Source: Taudactylus pleione (lineage: Eukaryota; Chordata; Amphibia; Anura; Myobatrachidae). From it: a stretch of DNA of 64,000 nt. Location: the NCBI GenBank assembly GCA_031769625.1, contig JAUIMM010000213.1:5351501-5415500 (forward strand), in the 5' to 3' direction. The stretch's first letter is position 1, and each line of letters opens with the position of its first letter. Positions 21,601 through 32,350 of this stretch are shown here, in pieces. A program made the translations under genes and the position numbers. The notes under the pieces were generated by a model that made no database searches, was not told the origin of the DNA, and saw only the letters and a list, made by a program, of their open reading frames with translations.

Positions 21601-22109
21601 GGTTAACTGCGGATACAGGTTCAGGCAGGAGTGGGTCTGGTGGAAGGTGCAGGGCGATCTCCAGCAGAGTGCAAGGCAGAGTGGTGCAGGCTGCAGGGAG
21701 CCGAAGGCAGACAAGGAGCTAGGGCAAGCACAGGTCTCAGGTTCAGGAGTGCAGGAACTCTCTCTCACAGCTGACGCTATGAAACACGTTGCACTGGCAA
21801 CTACAGGGCGCTCCAAACACCCTTAAGTACCCAGCAATAGAACGTGATAGGCCAGAGAGAGCAGGTGACCCACAGACGATTGGCCTGCTATGTCACATGG
21901 CCAAAGACAACTTGGTGGTGCCCAGACAGCCGTGACGTGGAGACGCCACTAGTCTTACCTCTGTCAGGATGGCTCAACGCTGACAGACCTCTGCGCACAT
22001 GCATTGCCAATCTACACCCGCCAGCTCCCCCACCAGAAGGACCGCGCCACAGTGCCCTCACCAGTAAGGACCGCAAACCTCCATGCGGCGAAACCTGGAT
22101 CGTAACACC

Positions 22110-22830
22110 GGGCCTCAGTCATGTGATCCACCAGCTGATCTGATAGAGGGAATACTGCCGAATACGCCTTTATCTGTTTAAACAGAGGGTGTTTATATCC
22201 TCTATAACCAATCCGGATCTGACAGCAGTCACCAAGGCAGGAATATTAATCCTTGACTTAGGCTCCGCCTCTTGCCGAGGGGAGTCGGGGTTAGAGGCAT
22301 CAGCCACCTCTCCATCATCAAATGACATCTCAGATTCTGACAGCTGTGTGGATTGAGATGACAACACAGGACGCTTAATGGTCTAACGGGCTTCTCACTC
22401 TGCAACATGGTCTGAAGAGCCGTAGAGGTTTTTGCCAGACTCTGTGTTGAGTTAGAGAAAACATCCACAATGGTGGAAGTCCACCCTGTGGTAATCCCAT
22501 AGAGGGAAACACCGCCTGCTGTGGTACAGGAGGGGTCTGCATAACGAGTGGCAGACCCTGTGAGGGACGGACGAGCTGCTGTGTTATCCACATAGGAGGA
22601 AAAACAGCTGGGACTGCCAGGCGGTTCACAGTAGAGTCCAGGATATGCGAAAAAGTCACCCAAGGTGGCTCCTGTACTGATGTCGGGGGGTTCGAGGAAC
22701 GTGGCAGGTTATAACACCTCATACATACCCCATCTCAAACCACATCCTCCTCACTGAAAACTGCAGTACATAATCAGCAAGATTGCGGCATGGGTACAGG
22801 AATGTGTTCATTGCTCGTGTCAGACATGTC
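22110..22830 (-). pseudogene. DIRS gag, N-terminal/central part
   Basis: Overlapping minus-strand frames (PPWVTFSHILDSTVNRLAVP; SVLSSQSTQLSESEMSFDDG; EADASNPDSPRQEAEPKS-like acidic stretch; INIPALVTAVRSGLVIEDIN) lie between the DIRS 5' repeat and RT. The position fits DIRS gag, but I recognise no catalytic motif and several frameshifts break it. Identification rests on location and continuity. Confidence 0.5.
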
Positions 22831-22863
22831 TGCAGGGTAAAATGATGCACAATATGGTACTGA

Positions 22864-23414
22864 GGGCCTGATTCAGAGCCGGACGCTCTGACAGAGCGCT
22901 CGCTCTGAATCAGGACCGGCCTTCTGTATTTTTAGAGCGGCCTCCTGGCCGCTCGCATAGCTGTGGGTGACCACCCATAGCTATAGCGAGCGGCCAGGAA
23001 GATGGTCGCGATGGTCAAGACCATCACGACCATCGGGCTTGCGACGAGACCCTTGTGGTAGGGTCTCATTGTCGCAAGCCCCAGAGTGCTTTCGGCTCTA
23101 ACAGAGCCGAAAGCACTCCCACTGACATCACTTGTGATGTCAGTGGGGCCGGCCCCAGACGGTAAACGTTCCCATGGGAACGCCTCCGTCTGGGCAGCCA
23201 TGCCCCCGGCCCACCCACCAAAGGGGGCGTGCTGTCACTCAACATCGACAGCACGCCCCCTTTGGTACGAGACCCGGAGCGACGGATGGCCCGTCACTAT
23301 CCGAGTCTCGCGCATGCGCTCGACGGAGCCGACTCCATCGTGCGCATACGCACTGGGCCACAATTGACCCGCTTGCGAGTGCATAGCACTTGCGAGCTGG
23401 TCTGAATCAGGCCC
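22864..23414. mobile_element. GGGCCTGATTCAG inverted-repeat element inside DIRS, TGA target duplication
   Basis: Begins GGGCCTGATTCAGAGCCG and ends CTGAATCAGGCCC, flanked by TGA on both sides (22861-22863; 23415-23417). The inside shows several long imperfect palindromes, for example around GTGATGTCAGTGGG and CCCCCTTTGGT. No transposase. It postdates the DIRS insertion. Confidence 0.75.
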
Positions 23415-23564
23415 TGAGTACAAAGCAACCACGAGTATGTATAAATACTAACAGGGAGCAATATACTGGTCACGTCTTATGCTCAGGTAAGCTGCAGGAA
23501 CCTGTTGCCTTAATAGGGCACAGTGCAGTACACAACAGTATGCGACAGACCTTACAAATATTGT

Positions 23565-23567
<3 letters not shown>

Positions 23568-23597
<30 letters not shown>
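23568..23597. repeat. (TA)n microsatellite
   Basis: Uninterrupted TA dinucleotide tract of about 30 bases. Confidence 0.9.
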
Positions 23598-23599
<2 letters not shown>

Positions 23600-23600
<1 letters not shown>

Positions 23601-24550
23601 GTAAGGTATGAACCACCCTAACAACACCTGTATTAGGGCAGAGTGAGAGAAGGGGTATAGCCATAAGCTGACAGATAGAAAAAAGACACAGATAGCGCTA
23701 GCACAAGTCACATACAATACAGGAAAGATGCAGCATTATACTTAACTACACAGACGCAATGTCTGGTAGGAAATAGCGCTACATACGCAGACCCCGGGGA
23801 GAGTACGCTAACCCTGGGGAGAGGTTTGCAGGGGGACCGGACCACGCGCTGTCCTGAGAGAACTGCAATTGCACATAGAAAATGGCCGCTGGAGACCTCA
23901 GAGGGGCCATGTCCAGAGGAGGAGAGCAGCTCAGGGAAGCCAGACTGCAGTGGAAAGGCGCACTGAGCTGAGGGGAGGAGCCGCTTAAACAGGGAAGCTC
24001 TCTCCCCTGGCCGGTTATTAACCCCTGGGATGCTGGTTTCCTGCACACCTAGCCTGCGTCCACACCTCCACCTTCAGTCTGTCCCCTGAAACTGGAGGTG
24101 TCAACTGCCATTACGCGCGGGTCACCACGAGCGGTGACCCGCCTTAACTGTCCCCTGATGTCCGAGTGCAGTCTGGGTCCTCCTCTGGGGACCCTGGCTA
24201 GTGCTGACCGCCGGAACGCCCGCCTAGATCCCCAGATCAGTACTGGTGTTGCGGCACCAGAGGGGTGACGGAGCGGCAGCGCAGACATCCCACGGACAGT
24301 CTGCTGCTGTGTGCTCTTTGTAAAGTAAAATAAATAAAATAAAATAAAGAAATAAGCTGCAAAATGGTGACCCGATCTCTGCCCGGGCACCAACAACTCT
24401 GAGGTGCCTCTGGCTCAGGGGTGGGGTATAGGTAGAGTGGACCCAATGCATCCTGGGAGCTGAAAGCTTTAACTGCATGGTGCCCGGATTGGTTCCTATC
24501 ACCTACACCCCAATGTCTCCCTGTGGAGCCTATGGACCCTGAAGAAGAAA
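23600..24550 (-). other. DIRS 5' leader and 5' terminal repeat
   Basis: Sequence upstream of DIRS gag in the element's own orientation. Positions 24410-24545 (GGGTATAGGTAGAGTGGACC, CCTGGGAGCTGAAAGCTTTA) repeat the 3'-end sequence at 16440-16530 and 33060-33190. It ends GACCCTGAAGAAGAAA at the Tc1 junction. No coding potential recognised. Confidence 0.6.
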
Positions 24551-24886
24551 GAATGGTACCAAAACATCCTCCAAGAGCAAATTCTCCCAACCATCCAAGA
24601 ACAGTTTGGTGATGAACAATGCATTTTCCAGGATGATGGAGCACCTTGCCATAAGGCAAAAGTGATAACTAAGTGGCTCGGGGAACAAAACATCGAAATT
24701 TTGTGTCCATGGTCAGGAAACTCCCCAGACCTTAATCTCATTGAGAACTTGTGGCCAATTCTCAAGAGATGGGTGGACAAACAAAAACCCACAAATTCTG
24801 ACAAACTCCAAGCATTGATTAGGCAAGAATGGGCGGCCATCAGTCAGTATGAGGCCCAGAAGTTGACTGACAGCATGCCAGGGTGA
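24551..24886 (+). pseudogene. Tc1/mariner transposase, 3' piece
   Basis: Continues the frame broken at 16380: EWYQNILQEQILPTIQEQF, then CIFQDDGAPCHKAKVITKWL with the second catalytic Asp, then GNSPDLNLIENLWPILKRWV with the catalytic Glu. It ends at a TGA after DSMPG (24884-24886), where relatives continue into RIADVLKKKGQ; that continuation is still readable in the next bases, so the stop is probably a mutation. The spacing between the second Asp and Glu fits the DD34E Tc1 class. Confidence 0.9.
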
Positions 24887-25107
24887 ATTGCAGATGTCTT
24901 GAAAAAGAAGGGTCAACGTTGCAAATATTCTCTTTGCATAAACGTAATGTAATTGTCAATAAACGCCTTTGACACTTATGAAATGCTTTTAATTTTACTT
25001 CAGTATACCATAGTAACATCTGACTAAAAGGTCTAAAAACACTGAAGCAGCAAAGTTTGTGAAAACCAATATTTGTGTCATTCTCAAAACTTTTGGCCAT
25101 GGATGTA
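24887..25107 (+). mobile_element. Tc1/mariner 3' flank and right terminal inverted repeat
   Basis: After the coding end comes a short AT-rich tail and the right end TGTCATTCTCAAAACTTTTG followed by GCCATGGATGTA at 25107, the terminal repeat of a common vertebrate Tc1 family. Confidence 0.75.
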
Positions 25108-25229
25108 CAGGCTTATATAAACAGAAATGATTGTTACATTACAACAGAACAATGGAGGCCATCTTATGCTTTATCCAACTTTGCTCATAATATGCAAAAG
25201 CTTTTGAAATTAGTTCCAAATTCATATGT

Positions 25230-25510
25230 CATTGTCGTAACTAGACTTTTTGGTGCCCTGTGCCAGAAAGAGGATTGGCGCCCCCCTCATTTTTCAAATA
25301 GGGACATAATGCACCCAAAAAAGGGGAATGGCCTCATAGGGAAGGGCCAGGGAAGAGATAGGGGTGGCCAGGAGATGCTGGGGATGAAATAAGAGGAAGC
25401 TACAAGTGAGAATGATAATAAACAGAAAATTACCAGGCCTGAACAGCGCCCCTTGTCCCATGGTGCTCTGTGCCATGGCACAGGCCGCACTACCCTATTT
25501 ATGGCCCTGG
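25230..25510. repeat. GGTGCCCTGTGCCAGA / CAGGCCGCACTACC element fragment
   Basis: GC-rich sequence with GGCGCCCCCCTCATTTTTCA at the left and GGTGCTCTGTGCCATGGCAC at the right resembles the edges of CAGGGCC-type non-autonomous elements. It is diverged and lacks a clear duplication. Confidence 0.3.
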
Positions 25511-26990
25511 TCATTGCTATAGTATCTATGCCATTGTTTTCTGCAGTATGTTCACTGTACTTTTGCACCACTATGCGGGAATGGTCATATGGAAGGAGGC
25601 ACTCAGATTTATGTATGGTAGAATTGCATTGCATTTCCAATTTTATGTATATACAATGTATTTCTTCAGCACAAATATAAGATGCAGATTAGTCTGACTG
25701 CTTGGTATACCTGCTACATTATAACATAATGCATATTTAACACTGTCACTAGTTTGATTCTGAGAAGTTGGAGGTCCCATCTGCCCCCATCCATTCACAA
25801 CTATCTAGAACAGGCAGAAAGATCATACTAAATTACATTATCTTAAATAATATTTGGTCTGCAGAATGTGGCTAAAATTCTGTAATTCTTCCACTTTGGG
25901 TCATTAAAGGATAAAATGGAACATGAGCCCTCAGCTTTCAGCACTTTTTGTACTTTTCCAGTCAGATTCACAGAGTAAAGTGTGACCCTGTACATTAGAT
26001 GTCACTGATGGCTTAACATCTGTACCCTTTCCCATCTCATCTATCATCCCTGGCTCTTCCCTATGGAACTGACAATTAGGAGCTGTTTCCCAACTGTCCT
26101 TTCCATCTATTGACAGGTATACATTGTATTAAATTGTAGAATATATGGTCCTTTCAATTATTGCATATTTTGGTTTGTATTTTGTTTTCTCTCATGTCTA
26201 CTGTTTGTTATAATCTACAAATAAATATGAGAAAATGTAAAATAAATAAAAATACTATAAAACCCCAGTACAGCTATATCTACTGAGAAAGCACTACTAC
26301 CAGTGAGCTTTAAATATTCACCAAGGATTAGGTGAATTCCTCTACTGGGAGCTGAGAGCTTGATGCTGCTCTTTGTACTACAGATGGTGAAGGCAGAAGC
26401 GATAGTCACTTACCTTGGGAAATCCTGCCAGTGATATGAATTCTTGCAGAGATGAGGATAGGGACTAATTCCAAATTTCCCTGCAATCACGTTTAGTCTC
26501 TGTAGTGGCCCTGGCATTTTGGGAGCATAATATGTTTACATCAATATAATAAATATAATTAAATAGCAACAAATAGTGTTAAATTGTGTCACATTATGTA
26601 TCTTGTACATTCTTTTTAACAGATGGTCTCTAATTAAATGCATTTTACATAATCACTGTGTATTTGTGGGAACTCCAATTGTCCTTAGGTTTAGTACAAA
26701 ATAATGGAAGTGACCTTGAAATCTGGATGTTATTTAATCTGGCCATTCCAGCTCCATTCAATAATTTGATCTTAATTTGCCATTATGAATGGAATTTGTT
26801 TGTTAGACATTTATTCACCCCTTTACCCGAGCAGTATCGCTGCTCTTTTATTCACTGCCAGTTTCTGTTATCATTTGATGCTAAACAAAGTCACTGGTTC
26901 TAATGATGTTTACAAAGATAAAAGACGTGATGCATGATGCATTATAAAAATCTAAAGTTATATTTTAATAATGACTTTATTTTTAGGATG
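25511..26990. other. Unassigned AT-rich sequence
   Basis: No recognisable element, domain or RNA gene. Only short ORFs. Confidence 0.35.
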
Positions 26991-27304
26991 CCTAAAGCTG
27001 CATACACACGTAAAGATTTTCTGTCCAACCATCCAACTAGTTGATTGGTTGAAATGAAAACCTGGTAAGGTATGAGAGTAACTGATGATAAGCAATTTGC
27101 TCCCAAACGCTGGAAAATGGACAAAAACTGTTGTTTGAACAAATTGTTTAGATCAAACATTCAACGACCAGTTTCATCTGTTTTCTGACATTTAGGATCA
27201 AATTGCTGATCAGTTACTCCCATACTTTACCAGATTTTCATTCCAACCAATCAAAAAGTTTAATGGTTGGACAGAAAATCTTTACGTGTGTATGCAGCTT
27301 TAGG
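26991..27304. mobile_element. Near-perfect palindromic MITE
   Basis: CCTAAAGCTGCATACACACG at the left is answered by the exact inverse CGTGTGTATGCAGCTTTAGG at the right. Inverted similarity continues for most of each arm (ACGTAAAGATTTTCTGTCC; AACCTGGTAAGGTATGAGAG against a diverged partner), leaving a short centre. About 314 bp, no coding sequence. The transcript would fold into one long hairpin. Confidence 0.8.
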
Positions 27305-28200
27305 TTAGGTAGGAGTACAACTAATTTATTAGTTAGACATCATTTTCATAAGCCTCTAAAACACCATATGCACATGTATACTAAACTAAGTAAAGCTGTT
27401 AAATATTAGAATCCTTTTGAATCATACTGTTAGAAAAGACATCATTTATTTACTTTCTTTATACAGATATAAGAAAATGTCTCTACAAATGATCTGCCAA
27501 TAAAAAATAATTAATTAGCGGTGTGTGATGAATTAGAATTATTTCTTTATTCTATTATGACGATATCATGATTGGTCGTAGCAACGTGAACCTGTCTGGA
27601 TAATGGTCCCAGGGAAGGATGTCACCTGACATGTGGCACTTACATCCAATCCTTAGATGCCATCTTTAACGAGGTATGTCAGTTACGATACATATTGCAA
27701 TGCGGCCAGGTCTTACCATATATTTTAATAGCGGTGTCACATGAAAGTTTCTCCTGCATTAATATTCTTTAGGGTGTCACAGCCAGATATTTTGCTCTTG
27801 ACAGCTGTTCAATTTGTGAAGAAGAAAGTGGCGATTTAAAGCAAAGATACGCTCAGTTAGCTTATCATAAAACTAAATGGGGAATGCTGTTCCTCTGTCA
27901 CACCAAAATGATTCCACTATCATAACTCTGCATGCAGTACTTTGGCAGCAGAGTTACTATAATACATTGTTGTCCATTCAGTGATTTCTTGGTCAGAAAA
28001 TCTCAATGTAATAAAATGTTTAAATTCGTATGAAGGAAATAAAGGATTCAGAGAAGTAAGTCTTATATCTCCTGAACCTGAGCCTGGTTCCATATTACGT
28101 ATAGCTTCTGTCCCCTGGCATTTTAAATAGGAAATCAGTTCTGCATATGTGCACAACTGATTTCTTCCTGCAGGTCTGGCCCTCGACTGTGTTCTAGCGG
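27305..28200. other. Unassigned AT-rich sequence
   Basis: No recognisable feature. The gypsy 5' leader may begin near 28040 but I see no LTR start. Confidence 0.3.
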
Positions 28201-28299
28201 TCTGACCGCCGACATCACATGCCAATGTTGTGCTTCAACCTCATTTTGGAGCAAATGAACCAGTTAATAAAGTTGAAATCATTTGCAAAGAGGGAAACC

Positions 28300-29090
28300 A
28301 AAGTTGCCCCCTCAGCACTGTTCGGCGATCTGTGCCCTCTGATTTCTGGCGGCTCGAAGTCTCGTCTTCAGCTGGCATCTCCTGAACGCTTTGATGGGAA
28401 CCCTCGATGATGCCGGGGGTTCATCAACAGGTGCGAAATTCAATTTGAATGTCTGCTGCAGAGCTTCCCTACACATAGGTTGAAGGTGGCGTACATTATT
28501 TCCCTGTTGACTGGAACTGCTTTGGACTGGGTTTCCCGACTGTGGGAATGAGCGGATCCACTAGTATCCAACTATGACACTTTCATTTCTACCTTCAAAA
28601 GAATGTTTGATGAGCCTGGTTGTACCGCTTAGTTTCTTCTGATCTCCTTCAAGTCCGTCAAGAAACCCGTACTGTAGGACAGTACGTGGTTCAATTCCAA
28701 ACCATTTCCTCTTAACTAAAGTGGAATGAGGAAGCCCTTAAGGCAAATTTTCTTCATGGGCTTTCCGAAAAGATGAAAGACGAACTAGCCTCTCGGGACT
28801 TCCCAGAGTCCTTCGCTGAGGTAGTCTCGCTATGCATAAAAATTGACCTACGGCACAGGGACTGTTTGGCCAGCAGGGGTCGAGGGGACCGTTTCCAAGA
28901 TCGACCATCCCTGGATGTTCATCCTTCTTCTCCCCCTACCAGTAGAGAAGAAACTATGCAGGTCAATAGATCTCGACTAACCACTGCTGAACGAACCCGT
29001 CGGTTCCAAAACAGGCTTTGCCTCTATTGTGCCATCCCGGATCTCATCCTTAAGAATTGTCCTCTCCTTTTGGGTAACACAAGACCCTAA
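28300..29090 (+). pseudogene. Ty3/gypsy gag with degenerate zinc knuckle
   Basis: Frames read SPERFDGNPR, a TGA, then CRGFINRCEIQFECLLQSFP and KVAYIISLLTGTALDWVSRL, a TGA, then, after frameshifts, GQYVVQFQTISS and MKDELASRDFPESFAEVVSL. The C-terminal RLCLYCAIPDLILKNCP region is a CCHC knuckle that has lost its conserved Gly-His. Same gag family as at 20452-21283. Confidence 0.85.
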
Positions 29091-29140
29091 CTGGTTCTGG
29101 GAGCATCCAGTTAGGGGTACTGATCAAGCCATCCCATTTA

Positions 29141-29700
29141 ATGGATAGTCTATTAACAGTGTCTCTTTCCTACGTGGCGAAGACAAAAGAACTGAAGGCC
29201 TTAGTTGATTCTGGAGCAGCTGGAAATTTTATTTCAGAGTCCTTGGCATATTCTCTGGGTATACCGGTCAATCCTCTTTCCAGCAAACTAGCTTTCTCAG
29301 GAATGGATGACAGTGTCATTTTGGGGAATCCAATTTCGTTCATTACACACTCAGTGTCTCTTCAGATTGGCTGCCTTCATCAAGAGAAGCTGGAATTCCT
29401 AGTCCTTCCCAGACCCTCTTATGAATTGGTCCTTGGTTTACCCTGGCTAAAAAAACACAATCCTACGTTGAACTGGTCTACCATGCAAGTCCTCGCTTGG
29501 GGTCAAAACTGTTTCCACCAGTGTCTATCTCGTGTAGTACCTGTACATACCCATCAAATTTCTGCAAAATCTTCTCCAGTCTTCAATCAATTGGAAGTTC
29601 CTCCTGATCCTTGTTTACCAGAAGTATACCTGGACTTTGCTGATGAATTTAATGAGCAGTTTGCGGATAAATTGCCCCCCCCAATGCTCTTCGGATTGTG
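29141..29700 (+). pseudogene. Ty3/gypsy aspartic protease
   Basis: A 186-residue frame with ALVDSGAAGNFISESLAYSL near residues 20-40, the DSG catalytic triad of retroelement proteases that cut the Gag-Pol polyprotein, and YELVLGLPWLKKHNPTLNW near residue 95, the typical downstream ILG-W motif. It ends at a TGA just before the RT blocks, which continue in another frame. Confidence 0.85.
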
Positions 29701-30330
29701 ACCTCATTCCAGGAAAGATGCCTCCTTGAGGTTGTATCTACCCCCAGGGTTCTGTGCCAGAGACGGCAGCCATGTCGGAGTCCATTAAGGAAAATCTCTC
29801 CAAGGGATTCATCAGACCAACTTCTTCTCTGGCAGGAGCCAGTTTTTTCTTTGTTGAAAAAGATGTTGGGCTCAGACCCTGCATAGATTACAGAGGACTC
29901 AATGCTATTACCATTAAGAACCGGTATATATTACCCCATATCTCCGAACTTTTTGATGAAGTTCGTGGAGCCTGCATTTTCACTTAGTTGGATCTCCGTG
30001 GGGCTTATAACTTGATCCGCATTAAACCTGGAGATGAATAGAAAACCACATTCAATATGCGTGATGGCCATTTTGAATATTTGGTGATGCCATGTGGCTT
30101 ATCTAATGCTCCAGCAGTCTTTCAGGGATATGTCAATGATATTTTTAGAGATGTCCTCTACAAATTCGTGGTAGTCTATCATCGATGACATATAAATTTT
30201 TTCTAAAGACTTACAGTATCACCGGCGTTATGTCAGAGAAGTTCTGTCTCACCACAGTCTGTACGGGAACATTTCCAAGTGTCTATTCGAACAGTCATCC
30301 ATGCCATTCCTGGGACACGTCATTTCTGGA
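29700..30330 (+). pseudogene. Ty3/gypsy reverse transcriptase, N-terminal half
   Basis: Blocks: [59 protein letters not shown], then past a TAG LDLRGAYNLIRIKPGDE, a second TAG, and [20 protein letters not shown]. The catalytic YxDD lies at about 30178-30195 and is broken by a single-base frameshift right at the motif. Homology fades by 30330. Not functional. Confidence 0.85.
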
Positions 30331-30689
30331 ATAATATAAAAGTACATTGGATGATGAGTGCATGAGAGAAACAATCGGGTCCAATTAGGTGCCAGTAGGG
30401 CCATTCTCACTGCAAACTCGCACTGCGTATTACAATTCAATTCCAAACTCGCCTTTATTTGAAGGTGAAAACGTCGGGAGACACAGTGCAGAATTTCTGG
30501 TGCACCCCTCCCATTAAATAAAAACACAATAGCATGATTTAGCCAATAAAGACATGTCAGATGTCAGGTGAATTTCATGTGAAAGCTGAATAATGGGTTA
30601 AATAATGTATGGGGTGGTGTAAATGATGTGGGACAGGTATGTGGAGAGATAAATTATGTGGGACAGGTATGCGGAAGGGAAGCAGTCGG

Positions 30690-31170
30690 GAAGCTGACAG
30701 ACGCAATCCTGACCTCCGGCTTCCCGACTGTCTAATAATGGCAAGGTACAAATGACAGGCGTCGAAATTCTGATGCCTGTCATTTTACCTACGCCGGGAG
30801 CCCGACGCCCGGCATACTTGATTGAATGTAGGCCGGGCACGGAGAGCCGCGGGTGGTGGAAGGGTTAGGTTTAGGGCTCCCGGGGGGGGACTTAGGGTTA
30901 GGCACCCCCCTGGGAGGGTTAGGTTTAAGCTAGGGAAAGGGGGGGTTAGGGTTAGGCACCACCCAAGGAGACTTAGGTTTAGGCAGTGGGGAAGGGGGGT
31001 TAGGTTTAGGCACTTTGAGGGTGGATTAGGGTTAGGCACCCCTAAGGGAGGGTTAGGGTTAGGGGGGGTGAAAGATTAGCGGTACCTACCTTTAGCAGCA
31101 GTCGGGATCTTTATCCCTGCCGGGCATGCGCTGCTGGCGGTAATACATACCGATCTCCATGTGGAGGTGT
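30690..31170. repeat. Telomere-like-core element, copy 4
   Basis: GGAAGGGTTAGGTTTAGGGC to GGGTTAGGGTTAGGGGGG (30855-31070), tandem units of TTAGGG/TTAGGC spaced by CACCCC-GGGAG blocks, flanked by CGGCTTCCCGACTG and CCCGACGCCCGGCAT at the left and GCAGTCGGGATC and GCCGGGCATGCGC at the right. It is copy 1 in inverted orientation and better preserved. Confidence 0.7.
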
Positions 31171-31242
31171 AAATGATGTAGGACAGGTATGAGGAGGTGT
31201 AAATGATGTGGGACAGGTATGAGGAGGTGTGTTAGGATCTGA

Positions 31243-31594
31243 GGGCCTGATTCAGAGCCGCTCGTAAGTGGCCGCTCGTTCGCTCCGAGCGATGTTCGCA
31301 CATCTGCGCATGCGTATGGGTCGTAATGGGCATTCGCCAACCAGTCAGTGCGGTCAGAAATCATGTGTTCGCAAAATAGCGAGTGTCTGCTAATTTGAGT
31401 GACAGGATGAGGCGTTTGTGGGTGGTAACAGGGGAAGGTGCTTGAAAACGGGGAGTGGAGATCCGAACACTGGCGTGCCAAACGGTCAAAACGGGTGTTT
31501 TAAGGGAGTGCATAATTAACAAAGCAGCGTCATCGACCACGTCACTTGGTTGTTTCTTAGCCTCAACTGTTCGCATGATTGCGGTAGGAAAATC
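31243..31594. mobile_element. Truncated GGGCCTGATTCAG element
   Basis: Starts GGGCCTGATTCAGAGCCGCT after TGA and matches 9549-9895 closely (GCGCATGCGTA, AGGGGAAGGTGCTTGAAAAC, GATTGCGGTAGGAAAA). It stops where DIRS copy 2 begins, so its right end was lost or displaced. Confidence 0.65.
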
Positions 31595-31599
31595 CGGGA

Positions 31600-32350
31600 G
31601 CCCTCCTGGACTCTCGAGTTCACAGAATCTTCCTAACAGCAGACAAGATTTCAGCAATCCAGCACAGACTACACAAACTGCTCCACAAGCACCAAGTGTC
31701 AATTCACTCTGCAATGCAGGCCTTGGGATCAATGGTGTCCACCTTCGACATGGTGTAGTATACCCAGTTTCACTCCAGGCCCCTAAAACACCTGATCCTT
31801 TCCAAGTGGAACGGGCTACCCCATCTGCTCAAATCCCAGACAATGAGCCTACCTCCAGAGGTTCATCTGTCCCCAACCTGGTGGCTACAGACTTCCCATT
31901 TGAACAGGGGTCATCCCTTTTGGATCCCGGACTGGGCTCTCCTCACCACAGACGCAAGCCTCTGCAGGTGGGGTGCAGTAACTGGCCAGCACTCCTTCCA
32001 GGGCCGATTTTCCCCATTCGAGGCAGTGTTACCAATCAATATCCTGGAACTTCAAGCCATCTACAGAGCTCTCACTCTGGCTCAGAATATTCTGAAAAAC
32101 AGGCCAGTACAAATTCAGTCCGACAATGCCACACCGGTTGCCTATCTCAATCACCAAGGGTGCACTCGAAGTCAGTCAGCAATGACAGAAGTGTCCCGCA
32201 TTCTCACATGGGCAGAAAGCAATCTCCCAGCCATCTCAGCAGTGTTCATCCCAGGGATTCTCAATTGGGAAGCTTATTTCCTCAACTGTCACGATGTGCA
32301 TGCGGGAGAATGGTCTCTACATCCAGAAGTCTAGTGGACAAATGGGGTCT
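31600..32350 (+). pseudogene. DIRS RT C-terminus and RNase H
   Basis: Shared with copy 1: VSIHSAMQALGSMVSTFDMV, LPPEVHLSPTWWLQTSHLN, then RNase H with INILELQAIYRALTLAQNIL, VQIQSDNATPVAYLNHQG and ILTWAESNLPAISAVFIPGI. The NWEADFLSRH block is changed to NWEAYFLNCH, so the last acidic residue is lost. One in-frame TAG follows STFDMV. Confidence 0.85.

Larger units (their letters stand above)
20444..22107 (-). mobile_element. Ty3/gypsy retrotransposon 5' half inserted in DIRS gag
   Basis: Minus strand from 22107: TGTTACGATCC, the start of a gypsy LTR, then a leader with GGGTACTTAAGG (a TATA-like box near 21830) and a 34-bp tandem array, then gag. Protease, RT and the 3' LTR are missing; the DIRS sequence resumes at about 20443. 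Because DIRS gag flanks both sides, this is a truncated or internally deleted insertion. Confidence 0.75.
16381..24550 (-). mobile_element. DIRS-type retrotransposon, copy 1, inserted in a Tc1 transposase gene
   Basis: Minus-strand order: 5' terminal repeat (24550 to about 24410), gag (22830-22110 and 20443-20160), RT and RNase H (about 20150-18526), the N-terminal part of a tyrosine recombinase (about 17330-16773), and the 3' terminal repeat (16381-16770). The Tc1 frame continues exactly across the element with no duplicated target, as expected for a recombinase-integrated DIRS. Interruptions are a gypsy fragment (about 17340-18525), a gypsy 5' half (about 20444-22107) and an inverted-repeat element (22864-23414). 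The recombinase catalytic part is missing, so the copy is not autonomous. Confidence 0.85.
28260..30330 (+). mobile_element. Ty3/gypsy retrotransposon remnant (gag-protease-RT), no LTRs seen
   Basis: Gag, zinc knuckle, protease and the first half of RT follow in order on the plus strand with many stops. Sequence after about 30330 is unrelated, so RNase H, integrase and the 3' LTR are lost. No tandem leader or TGTTAC LTR start was found upstream. It is older and more decayed than the gypsy copy in the DIRS. Confidence 0.8.

Noticed and set aside
31361..31732. 123-codon minus-strand ORF
   Set aside because: Spans the junction between a truncated MITE and DIRS copy 2, antisense to DIRS coding sequence.
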